Positions 26,071 to 34,521 of a stretch of 64,000 nt of DNA are shown here, in pieces. The DNA lies in contig JADZCC010000060.1 of NCBI GenBank assembly GCA_020851785.1, positions 1 to 64,000 on the forward strand, in the 5' to 3' direction. A program made the position numbers and the translations under genes. The notes below the pieces were generated by a model. It was not told where the DNA came from and searched no databases. It saw only the letters and a program-made list of their open reading frames with translations. How positions within the stretch are numbered: the first letter of the stretch is position 1; every line of letters starts with the position of its first letter. This DNA is from Anaerolineales bacterium (lineage in GTDB: Bacteria > Chloroflexota > Anaerolineae > Anaerolineales > Villigracilaceae).

Positions 26071-26210
26071 CTCGCCTTACGCGCCCTCATCCCCAACCCT
26101 TCTACCCTTTCGGGCACGCGTCCCGTTGGAGAAGGGAGTCCCCTCTCCCTTTGGGAGAGGGTTAGGGTGAGGGAGAATTTACGAATTTTCGCAAAACTGC
26201 GTAAGGTGAT
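26071..26210. mobile_element. MITE-like element, copy D (140 bp), with internal repeat core
   Basis: Terminal inverted repeats are CTCGCCTTACGC (26071-26082) and GCGTAAGGTGAT (26199-26210). The repeat core occupies 26084-26173, and an AT-rich tail (GAATTTACGAATTTTCGCAAAACT) lies on the right. Flanks CTGCGTAA (left) and CTGCGTCA (right) look like an 8-bp target duplication. It carries no gene. It sits in the otherwise empty 25894-26227 gap between the PBP and MaoC genes; the rest of that gap is plain AT-rich sequence. Confidence 0.8.
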
Positions 26211-26227
26211 CTGCGTCAGTCAGGGAT

Positions 26228-26683
26228 CTATTCTTTCGGCTTGCTTAATACCAATAAATTCAACGTGCCTTTTTGCAAAACTTCGCCGGTTTGATTGCAC
26301 ACCTCCACCGAAGCAATCAAGGCTCCGGCGCCAATGCGCGGCAAAGCCTTGGTTTCCGCCACCGTTAATACGGCGTGAATGGTGTCGCCAATAAAAATCG
26401 GCTTCACAAACTTCCACTCTTGAACTTCGCGGAAGGCCAAGACCGTGCCTTCGAGCAGGCCCGTCCGCATGATTAAGCCGGTGGCGATGGACAAACCTAA
26501 AAGTCCGTGGGCGATGCGCCGCCCAAACTGGGTGGATTTGGCAAACTCCGCGTCGGTATGAATCTGGTTATAGTCGCCGGTTAACCCGGCAAAAGAGAAA
26601 ATCGCGTCTTCGCTCACCGTACGCGATAAAGTTTTAACCGTCTGCCCTACTGTAAATTCTTCAAAATAAAGTCCAGCCATCAT
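26228..26683 (-). CDS. MaoC-like hot-dog dehydratase family protein
   Basis: The 151-residue protein is a single hot-dog domain of the MaoC/R-hydratase type: YFEEFTVGQTV at the N-terminus, FAGLTGDYNQIHTDAEFA holding the catalytic Asp and His, and GRRIAHGLLGLSIATGL. Members hydrate enoyl-CoA or act on related acyl-CoA substrates. It has its own AGGAGA site before ATGATG (26683/26680). No fatty-acid genes lie next to it, so the substrate cannot be inferred from context. Confidence 0.9.
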   Translation of the reverse strand: MMAGLYFEEFTVGQTVKTLSRTVSEDAIFSFAGLTGDYNQIHTDAEFAKSTQFGRRIAHGLLGLSIATGLIMRTGLLEGTVLAFREVQEWKFVKPIFIGDTIHAVLTVAETKALPRIGAGALIASVEVCNQTGEVLQKGTLNLLVLSKPKE

Positions 26684-26764
26684 CGTCTCCTAATTTATTC
26701 GTTGAACAGTTGATTAACTAGCAAACCAGCAAACTAGCCAACTATTAAACTAGATTATACCCGT

Positions 26765-26793
26765 TTGACCAGCCATCATTTCGACCTTACAAT
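26765..26793 (+). promoter_or_regulatory. Sigma-70 promoter giving a leaderless glycosidase mRNA
   Basis: TTGACC (26765-26770), 17-bp spacer, TACAAT (26788-26793). The expected start point falls at about 26800-26801, on the ATG at 26801. The in-frame TTG at 26765 is the -35 box itself, which argues against it as a start codon. Confidence 0.82.
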
Positions 26794-26800
26794 AAGCGCC

Positions 26801-29179
26801 ATGCGCGATTGGGCCTTAACTTCTGGCGACCCGCTTCACCTCACTTTAGCCGCAGATTCTCGCCTCTGCAAACCAGATTATGCAAACGACCAGGTTTGGG
26901 AAGTTGGGCTGGATGCAGGGGACCCGGCCGCAATCTCGCTCCAAACGACCTTCGGCCTGCGCGCCCGTTCCATGCGCATTTTCCTGCGCTTTAGCGAAGG
27001 CGACAAAACCCTCGCCGACCCCAGCGCTTTCGTCAGCCCGCCATCCGTGCGGCGCTTCCATCCAAACTTCCTCACGCTCCAATTGGTTCCCTTTGAAAAC
27101 CTGGCCGTCTCCGTGGATTTTTGGATTCCCGAATCGCACGCCATCGCCGGACGCGTGACGCTGACCAACAAAACCAACGCCACCCGCCAACTCAAGTTGG
27201 AAGTCTGCGCCCAACTCAGCCCGTTGGATGGCCAATCCCTCATCCCTACGCAACAACAATTGGTCAACATCCTGGCCGGACAAACCAGCGGCCTTGCGCC
27301 GGTGATCTTTATGACCGGCGGCCCCGCCCACGGCCCCGGGCCCTATCCCTCGCTTCTGGTGGACCTCGAACTTGGGCCTGGTTCCACCCGGACCATCGCC
27401 TTCGCTGAAGCCGCGCTCGACACGATTCCCGAAGCGTTTGAACTGGCCCGTAAAACCGCCGCCCGCGGCTGGGAAGCGGAACTCACGCGCATCGAAATGC
27501 TCGAAGCCTCCGAAGAGTTGGAAATTCACACCGGCGACGCAGACTGGGACGCGGCCTTGGCCTTTAGCCAGAAAGCCGCACACGCCTTATTCTTCTCCGG
27601 AAACGAACATTTGCCCAACCCGTCTTTCGTCCATGCCCGCCAAATGGACAACGGCTTTTCCCACAAAGGCGACGGCTCCGATTACCCGCCTTCCTGGAAT
27701 GGGCAATCCTTAATCGAAACCTATTATCTTTCCAGCATCCTGCACGGCGCGCCGCACATCGCCAAGAATCTCCTGCTCAACTTCCTCGCCACGCAAAACG
27801 AAGACGGCGAGATTGATGGAAAACCCGGCCTCGCCGCCCAACGCGGAAAGTTGCTCGCCGCTCCCCTGCTGGCCAGCCTGGCCTGGAAGTACGCTCAAGC
27901 CGCGCAAGACGACGACTTTCTGGCAGAAGCGCTTCCCAAGCTGATTAAATTTTTCTGGTCGTGGTTTTCCGCCGCGCATGACCGCAACCGCGACGGGATT
28001 CCCGAATGGGATCACCTCCTGCAAACCGGCTTCGACGACAACCCGCTCTTCGACGTTTGGCATCCCTGGTCGCAAGGGCTGGATATTTCATTAGTCCATA
28101 GCCCGGCTTTGGAAGCGTTGTTGTATCGCGAAGCGCAGGCGCTTGTAAAAATTTCCCGCAAGCTGGAAAAGCCCGAAGACGAAACCGGCCTTATTCAAGC
28201 GCAAGCGGAAAAATTACGCGCTTCCATTGAAGCCAGTTGGAATCCCAACCAGAGTTTTTATTCCTATCGCGACCGCGAAACCGGATTGGTTTCAACTGGC
28301 AAGGTAATTGCCCAACGCAAGGGCGCGGGCGGCTTGCGCCCCAAGTTCCTCTCCGAGACGCCGATTCGCTTGTTGATCGAGGTGCAGACTCAAAGTCCCG
28401 CCGCGAAGCGCCCGGAAGTGGAAATCAGCGAGTACTTCACCAAATCCAAAGGCGCGGTGGAAATCATCCCCGGTCATCAATTCCAATGGCGGGCGGGCGG
28501 GCTGGTGGCTACGAGTCAAAGCGTTTATACGCGAATTGGGCGCATCACCGTCAGCGGGCTGGAAGAAAAAGACAAAATCATCATCCGCAGTGTGGATACC
28601 ACCGGCGAAGACCTGACGCTGGCCCTGCCGGTTTGGGCGCAAATTCCAGATCGCCAAAAAGTTCATGCTTTGATCGGGCGAAACCTGCTGGCGGCGGATC
28701 GGTTTGACCGCCCGTTTGGAATGCCTTCTCTCCCCGCCTCGCCCGACCCGGAAGCGGAGAGCGTTTCGATGAGCGTGCATTTCCCGTGGAATCAACTGAT
28801 TGGCGAAGGTCTGCTCGCGCATGGCTTTCGCGCCGAAGCGACGCGCTTGACCGTGCATATGCTGAACGCGGTCATTCAAAATCTAAAGCAGAGTCATGCG
28901 TTCTATCAGCGCTATCACGCGGAAAGCGGCGCGGGCATTGGCGAGCGCAACGCCCTGCAAGGCTTTGCGCCGGTTGGGTTATTTATGCAGACTCTCGGCG
29001 TGACGATCCTTTCGCCCACGCGGGTGAAGCTGGAAGGTAAAAATCATTATCCCTGGCCGGTGACGATTAAATATAAAGGGCTTACGATTGTGCGCGGCGC
29101 GGAACAAACCACGGTCACGTTTATCAACGGGGAAAGCGCGCTGGTGAAAGACGAAGCGCCCTGTATTGTAGGGTTATAA
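26801..29179 (+). CDS. Six-hairpin (alpha/alpha)6 glycoside hydrolase, GH63/MGH1-like
   Basis: The ~792-residue protein has an N-terminal beta-sandwich (1-230) and a (alpha/alpha)6 barrel (~245-790). Barrel motifs include ARQMDNGFSHKGDGSDYPPSWNGQSL, a RNRDGIPEWDHLLQTGFDDNP acidic segment and WHPWSQGLDISLVHSPALEALL, which resemble GH63 and mannosylglycerate/glucosylglycerate hydrolases. No signal peptide, so it is cytoplasmic. The ATG at 26801 was chosen from the promoter. Its neighbour 30740 makes a glucosyl-glycerate precursor, so breakdown of that solute is a reasonable but unproven role. The 5' region has no ribosome site. Confidence 0.75.
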   Translation: MRDWALTSGDPLHLTLAADSRLCKPDYANDQVWEVGLDAGDPAAISLQTTFGLRARSMRIFLRFSEGDKTLADPSAFVSPPSVRRFHPNFLTLQLVPFENLAVSVDFWIPESHAIAGRVTLTNKTNATRQLKLEVCAQLSPLDGQSLIPTQQQLVNILAGQTSGLAPVIFMTGGPAHGPGPYPSLLVDLELGPGSTRTIAFAEAALDTIPEAFELARKTAARGWEAELTRIEMLEASEELEIHTGDADWDAALAFSQKAAHALFFSGNEHLPNPSFVHARQMDNGFSHKGDGSDYPPSWNGQSLIETYYLSSILHGAPHIAKNLLLNFLATQNEDGEIDGKPGLAAQRGKLLAAPLLASLAWKYAQAAQDDDFLAEALPKLIKFFWSWFSAAHDRNRDGIPEWDHLLQTGFDDNPLFDVWHPWSQGLDISLVHSPALEALLYREAQALVKISRKLEKPEDETGLIQAQAEKLRASIEASWNPNQSFYSYRDRETGLVSTGKVIAQRKGAGGLRPKFLSETPIRLLIEVQTQSPAAKRPEVEISEYFTKSKGAVEIIPGHQFQWRAGGLVATSQSVYTRIGRITVSGLEEKDKIIIRSVDTTGEDLTLALPVWAQIPDRQKVHALIGRNLLAADRFDRPFGMPSLPASPDPEAESVSMSVHFPWNQLIGEGLLAHGFRAEATRLTVHMLNAVIQNLKQSHAFYQRYHAESGAGIGERNALQGFAPVGLFMQTLGVTILSPTRVKLEGKNHYPWPVTIKYKGLTIVRGAEQTTVTFINGESALVKDEAPCIVGL

Positions 29180-29208
29180 AATTGGACGCGGAAAAATTAT
29201 CTTTTTAA

Positions 29209-29321
29209 CTCACCTTACGCGCCCTCACCCTACCCCACACCCTTTGGGACATGTGCCCGTTAGGGTAGAGGGTTAGGGTGATGGAGAATTTACGAATTTT
29301 CGCAAAACTGCATAAGGTGAG
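29209..29321. mobile_element. MITE-like element, copy E (113 bp), exact 7-bp target duplication
   Basis: Ends CTCACCTTACGC (29209-29220) and GCATAAGGTGAG (29310-29321) are inverted repeats with one mismatch. TTTTTAA flanks both sides (29202-29208 and 29322-29328). The internal core is a degenerate version of the double hairpin. The right AT-rich tail matches copy D. It lies in the 29180-29508 gap, which otherwise holds only a terminator and the promoter region of the next operon. Confidence 0.88.
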
Positions 29322-29404
29322 TTTTTAATTGAAAGCTTGGAAATATCCGCGTTTTCTGCGTAAATCCGCGTCCCAAAAGAAAGGTGTCGGGTAGCTGGAA
29401 ATGT

Positions 29405-29440
29405 AACCGCGTCTGTTTTTGAAACAGGCGCGGTTTTTTT
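29405..29440 (+). terminator. Intrinsic terminator before the GT4/GpgS operon
   Basis: AACCGCG-T-CTGTTT pairs with AAACAG-G-CGCGGTT, followed by seven T (to 29440). It separates the glycosidase gene from the osmolyte operon. Confidence 0.88.
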
Positions 29441-29508
29441 ACGCCAAAATTTTATGCGGTACAATTTTCAATGCGCTTCAGGGGCGGAACGTAGAAGGAG
29501 AAACATGA

Positions 29509-30726
29509 ATGAATATCACTTTATTACATTATTCGGCGCCGCCGATTGTGGGCGGAGTGGAAAGCGTTTTGGAACATCAGGCCAATTTGATGGCGCGGCA
29601 TGGACATGCCACGCAGGTCATCGCCGGGCGCGGCGCCGCCTGGAGCGAAAAGATTCCGCTTCAACGGATTGACCTCGTAGATTCGCGTCATCCCGAAATT
29701 CTGGCCGTCAAAAAAGAATTGGACGCAGGCGTGGTCTCGCCTACATTTGCGGAACTGGTTCAACGCATCGAAAACGAATTACAACCCGCATTAGCCGCGA
29801 CTGAAATTTTGATCGCGCATAACGTCTGCTCCTTAAATAAAAACCTGGCGCTGACAGCGGCCTTATTTAACCTAAGCAAAAAAAATCCGGGTTTGAAATT
29901 AATCCTCTGGCATCACGACCTGGCCTGGACGACTCCGCGCTACCAAAACGAATTGCACGCCGGGTTCCCGTGGGCGTTGTTAAAAACCGCCTGGCCGGGA
30001 GCGGTCCAAGTCACGATCTCGGAAGCGCGGGCGGAGGAACTTTCCACGTTGATGCAGATTCCCAAAGCGCAGATTCAGATCATCTCCAACGGCGTGGATG
30101 TGGAAAAGTTTTTCAAATTAGAGGCGCAAACCCATCAGTTCGTAGAACTTCTGGATTTGCTCAAAGCCAGCCCGCTTTTCCTTCTGCCAGTGCGAATCAC
30201 TTCGCGCAAAAATATTGAGTTTGCGTTACGCATTCTGGCGGAAATAAAGCGTAATTTTCCAAAAGCGCAATTGGTGGTCACTGGCCCGCTGGGGCCGCAC
30301 AACCCGGCCAATTTGAATTATTTTGAGCGGTTACTCGCCCTGCGCGCAGAATTAAAATTGCATGACGCGGCGCACTTCCTTGCCGAGCATACGGAACAAT
30401 TCATCCCCGACGCAGTCATCGCTGATTTCTATCGGCTGGCGGACGGGCTTTTATTTCCCAGCCTGGAAGAAGGTTTTGGAATTCCGATGTTGGAAGCCGG
30501 CCTGTCCAACCTGCCCATCTTTTGTTCGGATATTCCGCCGCTCAAAAAACTCGGCGGAGCGTCGGCACATTATTTCGCGTTAGACGAATCCCCCAATGCC
30601 ATTGCCCAACGGATTACAGATTATTTTCTAGCCAGCCCGACTTTCAAATTAAAAACAGAAGTGCGCGAAAGGTTCACCTGGGCCGGCGTTTACCAAACCC
30701 AAATTGAAGCCCTGCTGACAGGGTAG
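29509..30726 (+). CDS. GT4-family glycosyltransferase
   Basis: The 405-residue cytoplasmic enzyme has a GT-B fold: N-terminal PPIVGGVESVLEHQANLMARHGH (acceptor side, Gly-Gly loop) and C-terminal nucleotide-sugar site with SNGVDVEKFF, TSRKNIEFALRIL, LVVTGPLGPHN and FPSLEEGFGIPMLEAGLSNLPI (the E-x7-E motif). An AAGGAGAAAC site precedes the ATG. It is first in a five-gene operon ending at 34449; the next gene is 13 bp on. The partner USP::GpgS protein points to sugar-glycerate or glycolipid synthesis, but the acceptor is unknown. Confidence 0.9.
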   Translation: MNITLLHYSAPPIVGGVESVLEHQANLMARHGHATQVIAGRGAAWSEKIPLQRIDLVDSRHPEILAVKKELDAGVVSPTFAELVQRIENELQPALAATEILIAHNVCSLNKNLALTAALFNLSKKNPGLKLILWHHDLAWTTPRYQNELHAGFPWALLKTAWPGAVQVTISEARAEELSTLMQIPKAQIQIISNGVDVEKFFKLEAQTHQFVELLDLLKASPLFLLPVRITSRKNIEFALRILAEIKRNFPKAQLVVTGPLGPHNPANLNYFERLLALRAELKLHDAAHFLAEHTEQFIPDAVIADFYRLADGLLFPSLEEGFGIPMLEAGLSNLPIFCSDIPPLKKLGGASAHYFALDESPNAIAQRITDYFLASPTFKLKTEVRERFTWAGVYQTQIEALLTG

Positions 30727-30739
30727 ACAGGAGTTTTCG

Positions 30740-32548
30740 ATGTATTCAATTTCAAAAAATATTTACATTCCCAAAATGCTCGTGCCGGTTCTGCACAACG
30801 TGGACCAGGGTTCCGCCCTGCGCGCCGCCTCGGCAATTGCCGGGGAAGAAAACATTTTGCTCACCGGTTTCATCCACGTCCCTGAGGAACAATCCTTGAG
30901 CGCGGCGGCCATGGAAGCCAGAAAACTACGCCAGACGCTGAAACAACTCTACAAAGTAAAACGCGGCGACAAGTGGGCGCAGGTTCATGTCTCGCACAAT
31001 TCCTGGGCGGAGTTAACCAACGCCGTTAAACGGGAAAACATAGATTTGCTCCTGCTGGAATATCCCAGCCACTTTACGGGCTTGGGCATTTCGCTGGCGG
31101 AGGTTCTCTCGCAGGCGCCGTGCAACATCGCGATTGTGAATCAATACGTCGGCGCCGAGATCAAAAATATTCTGCTCCCCATTCGCGGCGGGCCACATGC
31201 CAATTTAAGTTTGCGGATTGCGTTATCCATTTACAACTCCAGAAAGGCCCAACTTTCCTCGTTGCACCTCTTCCCCAGCGCGCTCACGAAAGCTCAGGAT
31301 GTGGCCTTCAAAGGCGTGGATTATGTGTTAAAGAATTTACCGGAAATTCAGCGCGAGGAAATCGTCACCGAAGACCCGCTCACTGTGATTACCGAAACCG
31401 CCAAAAATTACGATCTGGTGATTATGGGCGCATCTGCCCGGCCGGAGAATGAAGTTTCGTCCATTGGGCGGGTGGCGGAGGCCCTGCTGGGCGAAAGTCA
31501 AAGGGGCGTTCTGCTGGTCAAGACGAAAATCCCGCACGAAGTCAACCCCGCCAGCGAAGAAGCCGGTCAGCACACCATTTCTGTGCTGGTGGATAAATGG
31601 TTTGCCGAAAACACCTTTCACGCCGAAGAATTTTCCGATTTAAAATATTTGCTTGCTCTCAAACAAAAACAGGGCGTCAGCATCAGCCTGGCGTTACCGG
31701 CGTTGAACGAAGAAGAGACCGTTGGCACGGTGATCAAAACCGTCAAAAGCGCGCTGATGACGCGCGTGCCGTTGTTGGATGAAATTGTGTTGATCGATTC
31801 CAATTCCAGCGACAACACGCGCAAGATCGCCCAAAAACTGGGCGTGCCGGTTCACATTCACCAAAAGACGCTGGCGCAATACGGCGCGCGCAAAGGCAAA
31901 GGCGAAGCGTTGTGGAAAAGCTTGTATTGCACCACCGGGGACATCGTGATTTGGATTGATACCGATATTGTGAACATCCATCCGCGTTTTGTGTATGGGT
32001 TGATCGGGCCGCTCCTGCTTCAGCCGAAGGTGGATTTCGTCAAAGGCTTTTACCGCCGCCCGTTGAGAGTGGGCAACAAAATGCAAGCCGGAAGCGGCGG
32101 GCGCGTCACCGAATTAACTGCGCGCCCATTGCTCAACCTTTTTTACCCGGAACTTTCCGGCATGGTGCAACCGCTCTCCGGCGAATATGGCGGGCGGCGG
32201 CGCGCGTTGGAACGCCTGCCCTTCTTCTCCGGCTATGGCGTGGAAATCGGCCTGTTGATTGACATGCTCGACCAGTTTGGGCTGGCTTCCATCGCCCAGG
32301 TGGATCTGCAGGAGCGCGTCCATCACAACCAGCCGCTGGAAGCGTTGAGCAAAATGTCCTTCGCCATCATCCAGGCCGTGATTCGCAAACTGGAAAATAA
32401 ATACGGGCGCAGTATTTTGGAAAATATTAATAAGACGATGAAAATGATTCGCTACGAGCAGGAGCGCTTCTTCCTCGATATTGAAGAGATCGCCGAAAAA
32501 GAACGCCCGCCAATGCTTGAAGTCCCGGAATATCTCAACCGCCAATGA
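30740..32548 (+). CDS. Universal stress protein domains fused to glucosyl-3-phosphoglycerate synthase (GT81)
   Basis: The 602-residue fusion has two UspA-like segments at ~10-135 and ~140-270 (the second with IMGASARPENEVSSIGRVAEALLGES and VLLVK, the nucleotide-binding end). The GT2/GT81 domain spans ~310-590: ISLALPALNEEETVGTVI, VLIDSNSSDNT, IWIDTDIVNIHP (the D-x-D), SGEYGGRRRALERLPFFSGYGVEIG and HHNQPLEALSKMSF. GpgS makes glucosyl-3-phosphoglycerate, precursor of the solute glucosylglycerate. Stand-alone GpgS is about 320 residues, so the Usp half is an addition. AGGAG precedes the ATG. NhaA overlaps its stop by 4 nt. Confidence 0.88.
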   Translation: MYSISKNIYIPKMLVPVLHNVDQGSALRAASAIAGEENILLTGFIHVPEEQSLSAAAMEARKLRQTLKQLYKVKRGDKWAQVHVSHNSWAELTNAVKRENIDLLLLEYPSHFTGLGISLAEVLSQAPCNIAIVNQYVGAEIKNILLPIRGGPHANLSLRIALSIYNSRKAQLSSLHLFPSALTKAQDVAFKGVDYVLKNLPEIQREEIVTEDPLTVITETAKNYDLVIMGASARPENEVSSIGRVAEALLGESQRGVLLVKTKIPHEVNPASEEAGQHTISVLVDKWFAENTFHAEEFSDLKYLLALKQKQGVSISLALPALNEEETVGTVIKTVKSALMTRVPLLDEIVLIDSNSSDNTRKIAQKLGVPVHIHQKTLAQYGARKGKGEALWKSLYCTTGDIVIWIDTDIVNIHPRFVYGLIGPLLLQPKVDFVKGFYRRPLRVGNKMQAGSGGRVTELTARPLLNLFYPELSGMVQPLSGEYGGRRRALERLPFFSGYGVEIGLLIDMLDQFGLASIAQVDLQERVHHNQPLEALSKMSFAIIQAVIRKLENKYGRSILENINKTMKMIRYEQERFFLDIEEIAEKERPPMLEVPEYLNRQ

Positions 32549-33735
32549 TCAGGAAACATAAATTAACCAAACTCTTCGTTGAGTTTTTGAACAGCGAACA
32601 AGCCTCAGGCATCCTCCTGCTTTTCTGCACGCTGATTTCCATACTGATTGCCAATTCCATCTTCGGAAAGGCCTTTCTCCACTTCTGGCAGATTGAAGTC
32701 GGCTTTGAACTGGGCGGCTTGCATCTCAAACACGGGTTGGAGTATTGGGTCAACGATGGGTTGATGACCATCTTCTTTCTGCTGATTGGGCTGGAGATTG
32801 AGCGGGAACTCTATATCGGCGAACTGTCCGACTGGAAAAGCGCCTCCCTGCCGATCTTCGCCGCGCTGGGCGGCATGGCCGCTCCGGCGCTCTTTCATTT
32901 TCTGTTCAATCACGGGAGCGTGACACAATCCGGCACGGGGATTCCAGTGGCTACGGATATTGCCTTTGCCCTCGGCGCTTTGGCCCTGTTGGGAAAGAAA
33001 GTTCCCGTTTCGCTGAAAATTTTCCTCACCGCGCTGGCCATCATAGACGACCTCGGCGCAATTCTGATCATCGCCTTGTTTTACACCAGCGATTTCTCAT
33101 TATGGTATTTCCTCTTGGCAGTGGGAATTTACGGCGGCCTGCTGATTCTGAATCGGCGCGGCGTAAAAGGCCTGGCATTTTACTTAGTCCCCGGCGTTGT
33201 GATGTGGTACTTTATGCTCAAATCTGGCGTTCATGCCACGTTGGCGGGCGTCCTGCTGGCCTTTGCCCTCCCCTTTGAAAATGGCGCCAAAGATTCAACC
33301 TCTTATCGTTTACAACATTTCCTACACAAGCCAGTCGCGTTTCTGATTGTGCCAATTTTCGTCTTTGCCAACACCGGCATCCGTCTGGATTCAAATTGGC
33401 TCGCAGGGTTAAGGGCCTCAAATAGCTTGGGTATCCTCGCCGGTTTAATCTTCGGCAAGCCGCTGGGCATCTTTGGCGCCAGCTTTTTGGCGGTGAAGTT
33501 TGGCCTCTCACAACTCCCCGCGGAAATCCGTTGGCGGCAGATTCTCGGCGCGGGCTTTTTGGGCGGCATTGGCTTCACCATGTCCATCTTCATCACCTTG
33601 CTGGCCTTCAACGACCCGGGCTTAATTCAAAGTTCTAAAATCAGCATTTTACTTGGCTCGCTTTGCGCGGGCGGCGTGGGCTATCTGATTTTAAGCAGGC
33701 CCATTTCAAAGGTTGAAGCATCGCCAGAGTTCTGA
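32545..33735 (+). CDS. nhaA: Na+/H+ antiporter NhaA
   Basis: The 396-residue protein has 11-12 membrane helices. It exchanges sodium for protons at the cytoplasmic membrane. Key motifs: IGLEIERELYIGEL, TDIAFALGALALLGKKVP and IIDDLGAILIIALFY with the paired Asp of the ion site. Its ATG overlaps the upstream stop (ATGA at 32545-32548), so expression is coupled to the USP::GpgS gene. The pairing of a compatible-solute enzyme with a sodium antiporter fits a salt or alkali stress operon. Confidence 0.96.
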   Translation: MIRKHKLTKLFVEFLNSEQASGILLLFCTLISILIANSIFGKAFLHFWQIEVGFELGGLHLKHGLEYWVNDGLMTIFFLLIGLEIERELYIGELSDWKSASLPIFAALGGMAAPALFHFLFNHGSVTQSGTGIPVATDIAFALGALALLGKKVPVSLKIFLTALAIIDDLGAILIIALFYTSDFSLWYFLLAVGIYGGLLILNRRGVKGLAFYLVPGVVMWYFMLKSGVHATLAGVLLAFALPFENGAKDSTSYRLQHFLHKPVAFLIVPIFVFANTGIRLDSNWLAGLRASNSLGILAGLIFGKPLGIFGASFLAVKFGLSQLPAEIRWRQILGAGFLGGIGFTMSIFITLLAFNDPGLIQSSKISILLGSLCAGGVGYLILSRPISKVEASPEF

Positions 33736-33835
33736 TAATATCAAAGTGAGAAAACGCTTCTCGAAGGCTCAGGCCGTTTTCCGTTAAGTCTGAAGCGGGT
33801 TTGCGTCCAAAGATTTTATTCAAAGGAGAAGAGAG

Positions 33836-34177
33836 ATGAATGCCCCCAGACCAGTTCATTATCTTTTAGTCGCCGTCGTTCAAGACCAGGATTTGGACGC
33901 GGCCACCAGAGCTTTAAAAGAAATTGGCGCGCCGGTCACTTATTTATCCAGCGCGGGCGGGTTCCTTGGCCGCCGAAACATGACGTTGCTGATTGGCCTG
34001 CCTCAAGAAAAAGAATTGGAAGCCCTCGTTGCCTTGCAAGAGACTTGTAAACGCCGCATCGAATATATGACTCTCCCGTTGGAAGGCGCATTAACGCCCA
34101 TGCCCGCTCCCGTACCCGTGACGGTGGGCGGCGCAATTGTCTTTGCCCTGCCGGTGGATCGGTTTGAACAATTTTAG
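33836..34177 (+). CDS. PstA/DarA-like (DUF970) PII-fold protein, probable c-di-AMP receptor, copy 1
   Basis: The 113-residue protein matches the DUF970 family: YLLVAVVQDQDLDAATRAL, then TYLSSAGGFLGRRNMTLLIGL (the signature GGFL..G.MTLLIGV) and VGGAIVFALPVDRFEQF. Family members PstA/DarA are trimers that bind cyclic di-AMP at the GGFL loop. In this copy the loop carries GRRN in place of the usual R-x-G-N. An AAAGGAGAAG site precedes the ATG, 100 bp after nhaA. c-di-AMP controls potassium and osmolyte balance in Gram-positives, so the context is apt. Binding is not shown by sequence. Confidence 0.83.
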   Translation: MNAPRPVHYLLVAVVQDQDLDAATRALKEIGAPVTYLSSAGGFLGRRNMTLLIGLPQEKELEALVALQETCKRRIEYMTLPLEGALTPMPAPVPVTVGGAIVFALPVDRFEQF

Positions 34178-34188
34178 GAGAAGAGAAC

Positions 34189-34449
34189 ATGAAAATGATC
34201 ATTGTGATTGTTAAAGACCACGACGCCGACATCCTGACGCAGGCGCTGACTGCCGAAAATTATCGGGTGACGCGCGTTTCTTCCACGGGCGGCTTTTTAC
34301 GAAGCGGCGTGGTGACGATGCTGATGGGCGTGAACGATACGCAAGTGGACGCGGCCATTCAGGTGATGCGCGCGGCCCTGCCCCCCAAAGGCGCAGAGAA
34401 GCGCGCCACGCTATTTGTGGTGCCGGTGCAACATTACGAACAGGTTTAA
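34189..34449 (+). CDS. PstA/DarA-like (DUF970) PII-fold protein, copy 2, short
   Basis: The 86-residue protein has the same fold: MKMIIVIVKDHDADILTQAL, then VTRVSSTGGFLRSGVVTMLMGV and ATLFVVPVQHYEQV. It keeps the STGGFLRSG signature better than copy 1 but is shorter than the ~109-residue Bacillus and Staphylococcus proteins; the B-loop between beta strands is missing. It starts 11 bp after copy 1 with AGGAGAAGAG. The tandem pair could form a mixed trimer. A terminator follows at 34471. Confidence 0.82.
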   Translation: MKMIIVIVKDHDADILTQALTAENYRVTRVSSTGGFLRSGVVTMLMGVNDTQVDAAIQVMRAALPPKGAEKRATLFVVPVQHYEQV

Positions 34450-34470
34450 AACGAAACCGGCTACATGGAT

Positions 34471-34517
34471 AAAGACGCAAGCGCCAGGTATTTTTAGCGC
34501 CTGCGTCTTTATTTTTT
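34471..34517. terminator. Intrinsic terminator of the osmolyte operon
   Basis: AAAGACGCA-A-GCGC (34471-34484) pairs with GCGC-C-TGCGTCTTT (34497-34510), followed by ATTTTTT (to 34517). It is shared with the convergent alpha/beta hydrolase gene that ends at 34522. Confidence 0.9.
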
Positions 34518-34521
34518 GTAT

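Noticed and set aside
26765..26800. TTG start giving a 12-residue longer glycosidase
   Set aside because: The TTG is the -35 box of a TTGACC-17-TACAAT promoter that places the RNA start on ATG 26801; the extra residues show no family match.
33736..33835. c-di-AMP (ydaO-type) riboswitch before the DUF970 genes
   Set aside because: The 100-nt gap shows only a GAAAACG/CGTTTTC stem and lacks the conserved ydaO blocks.
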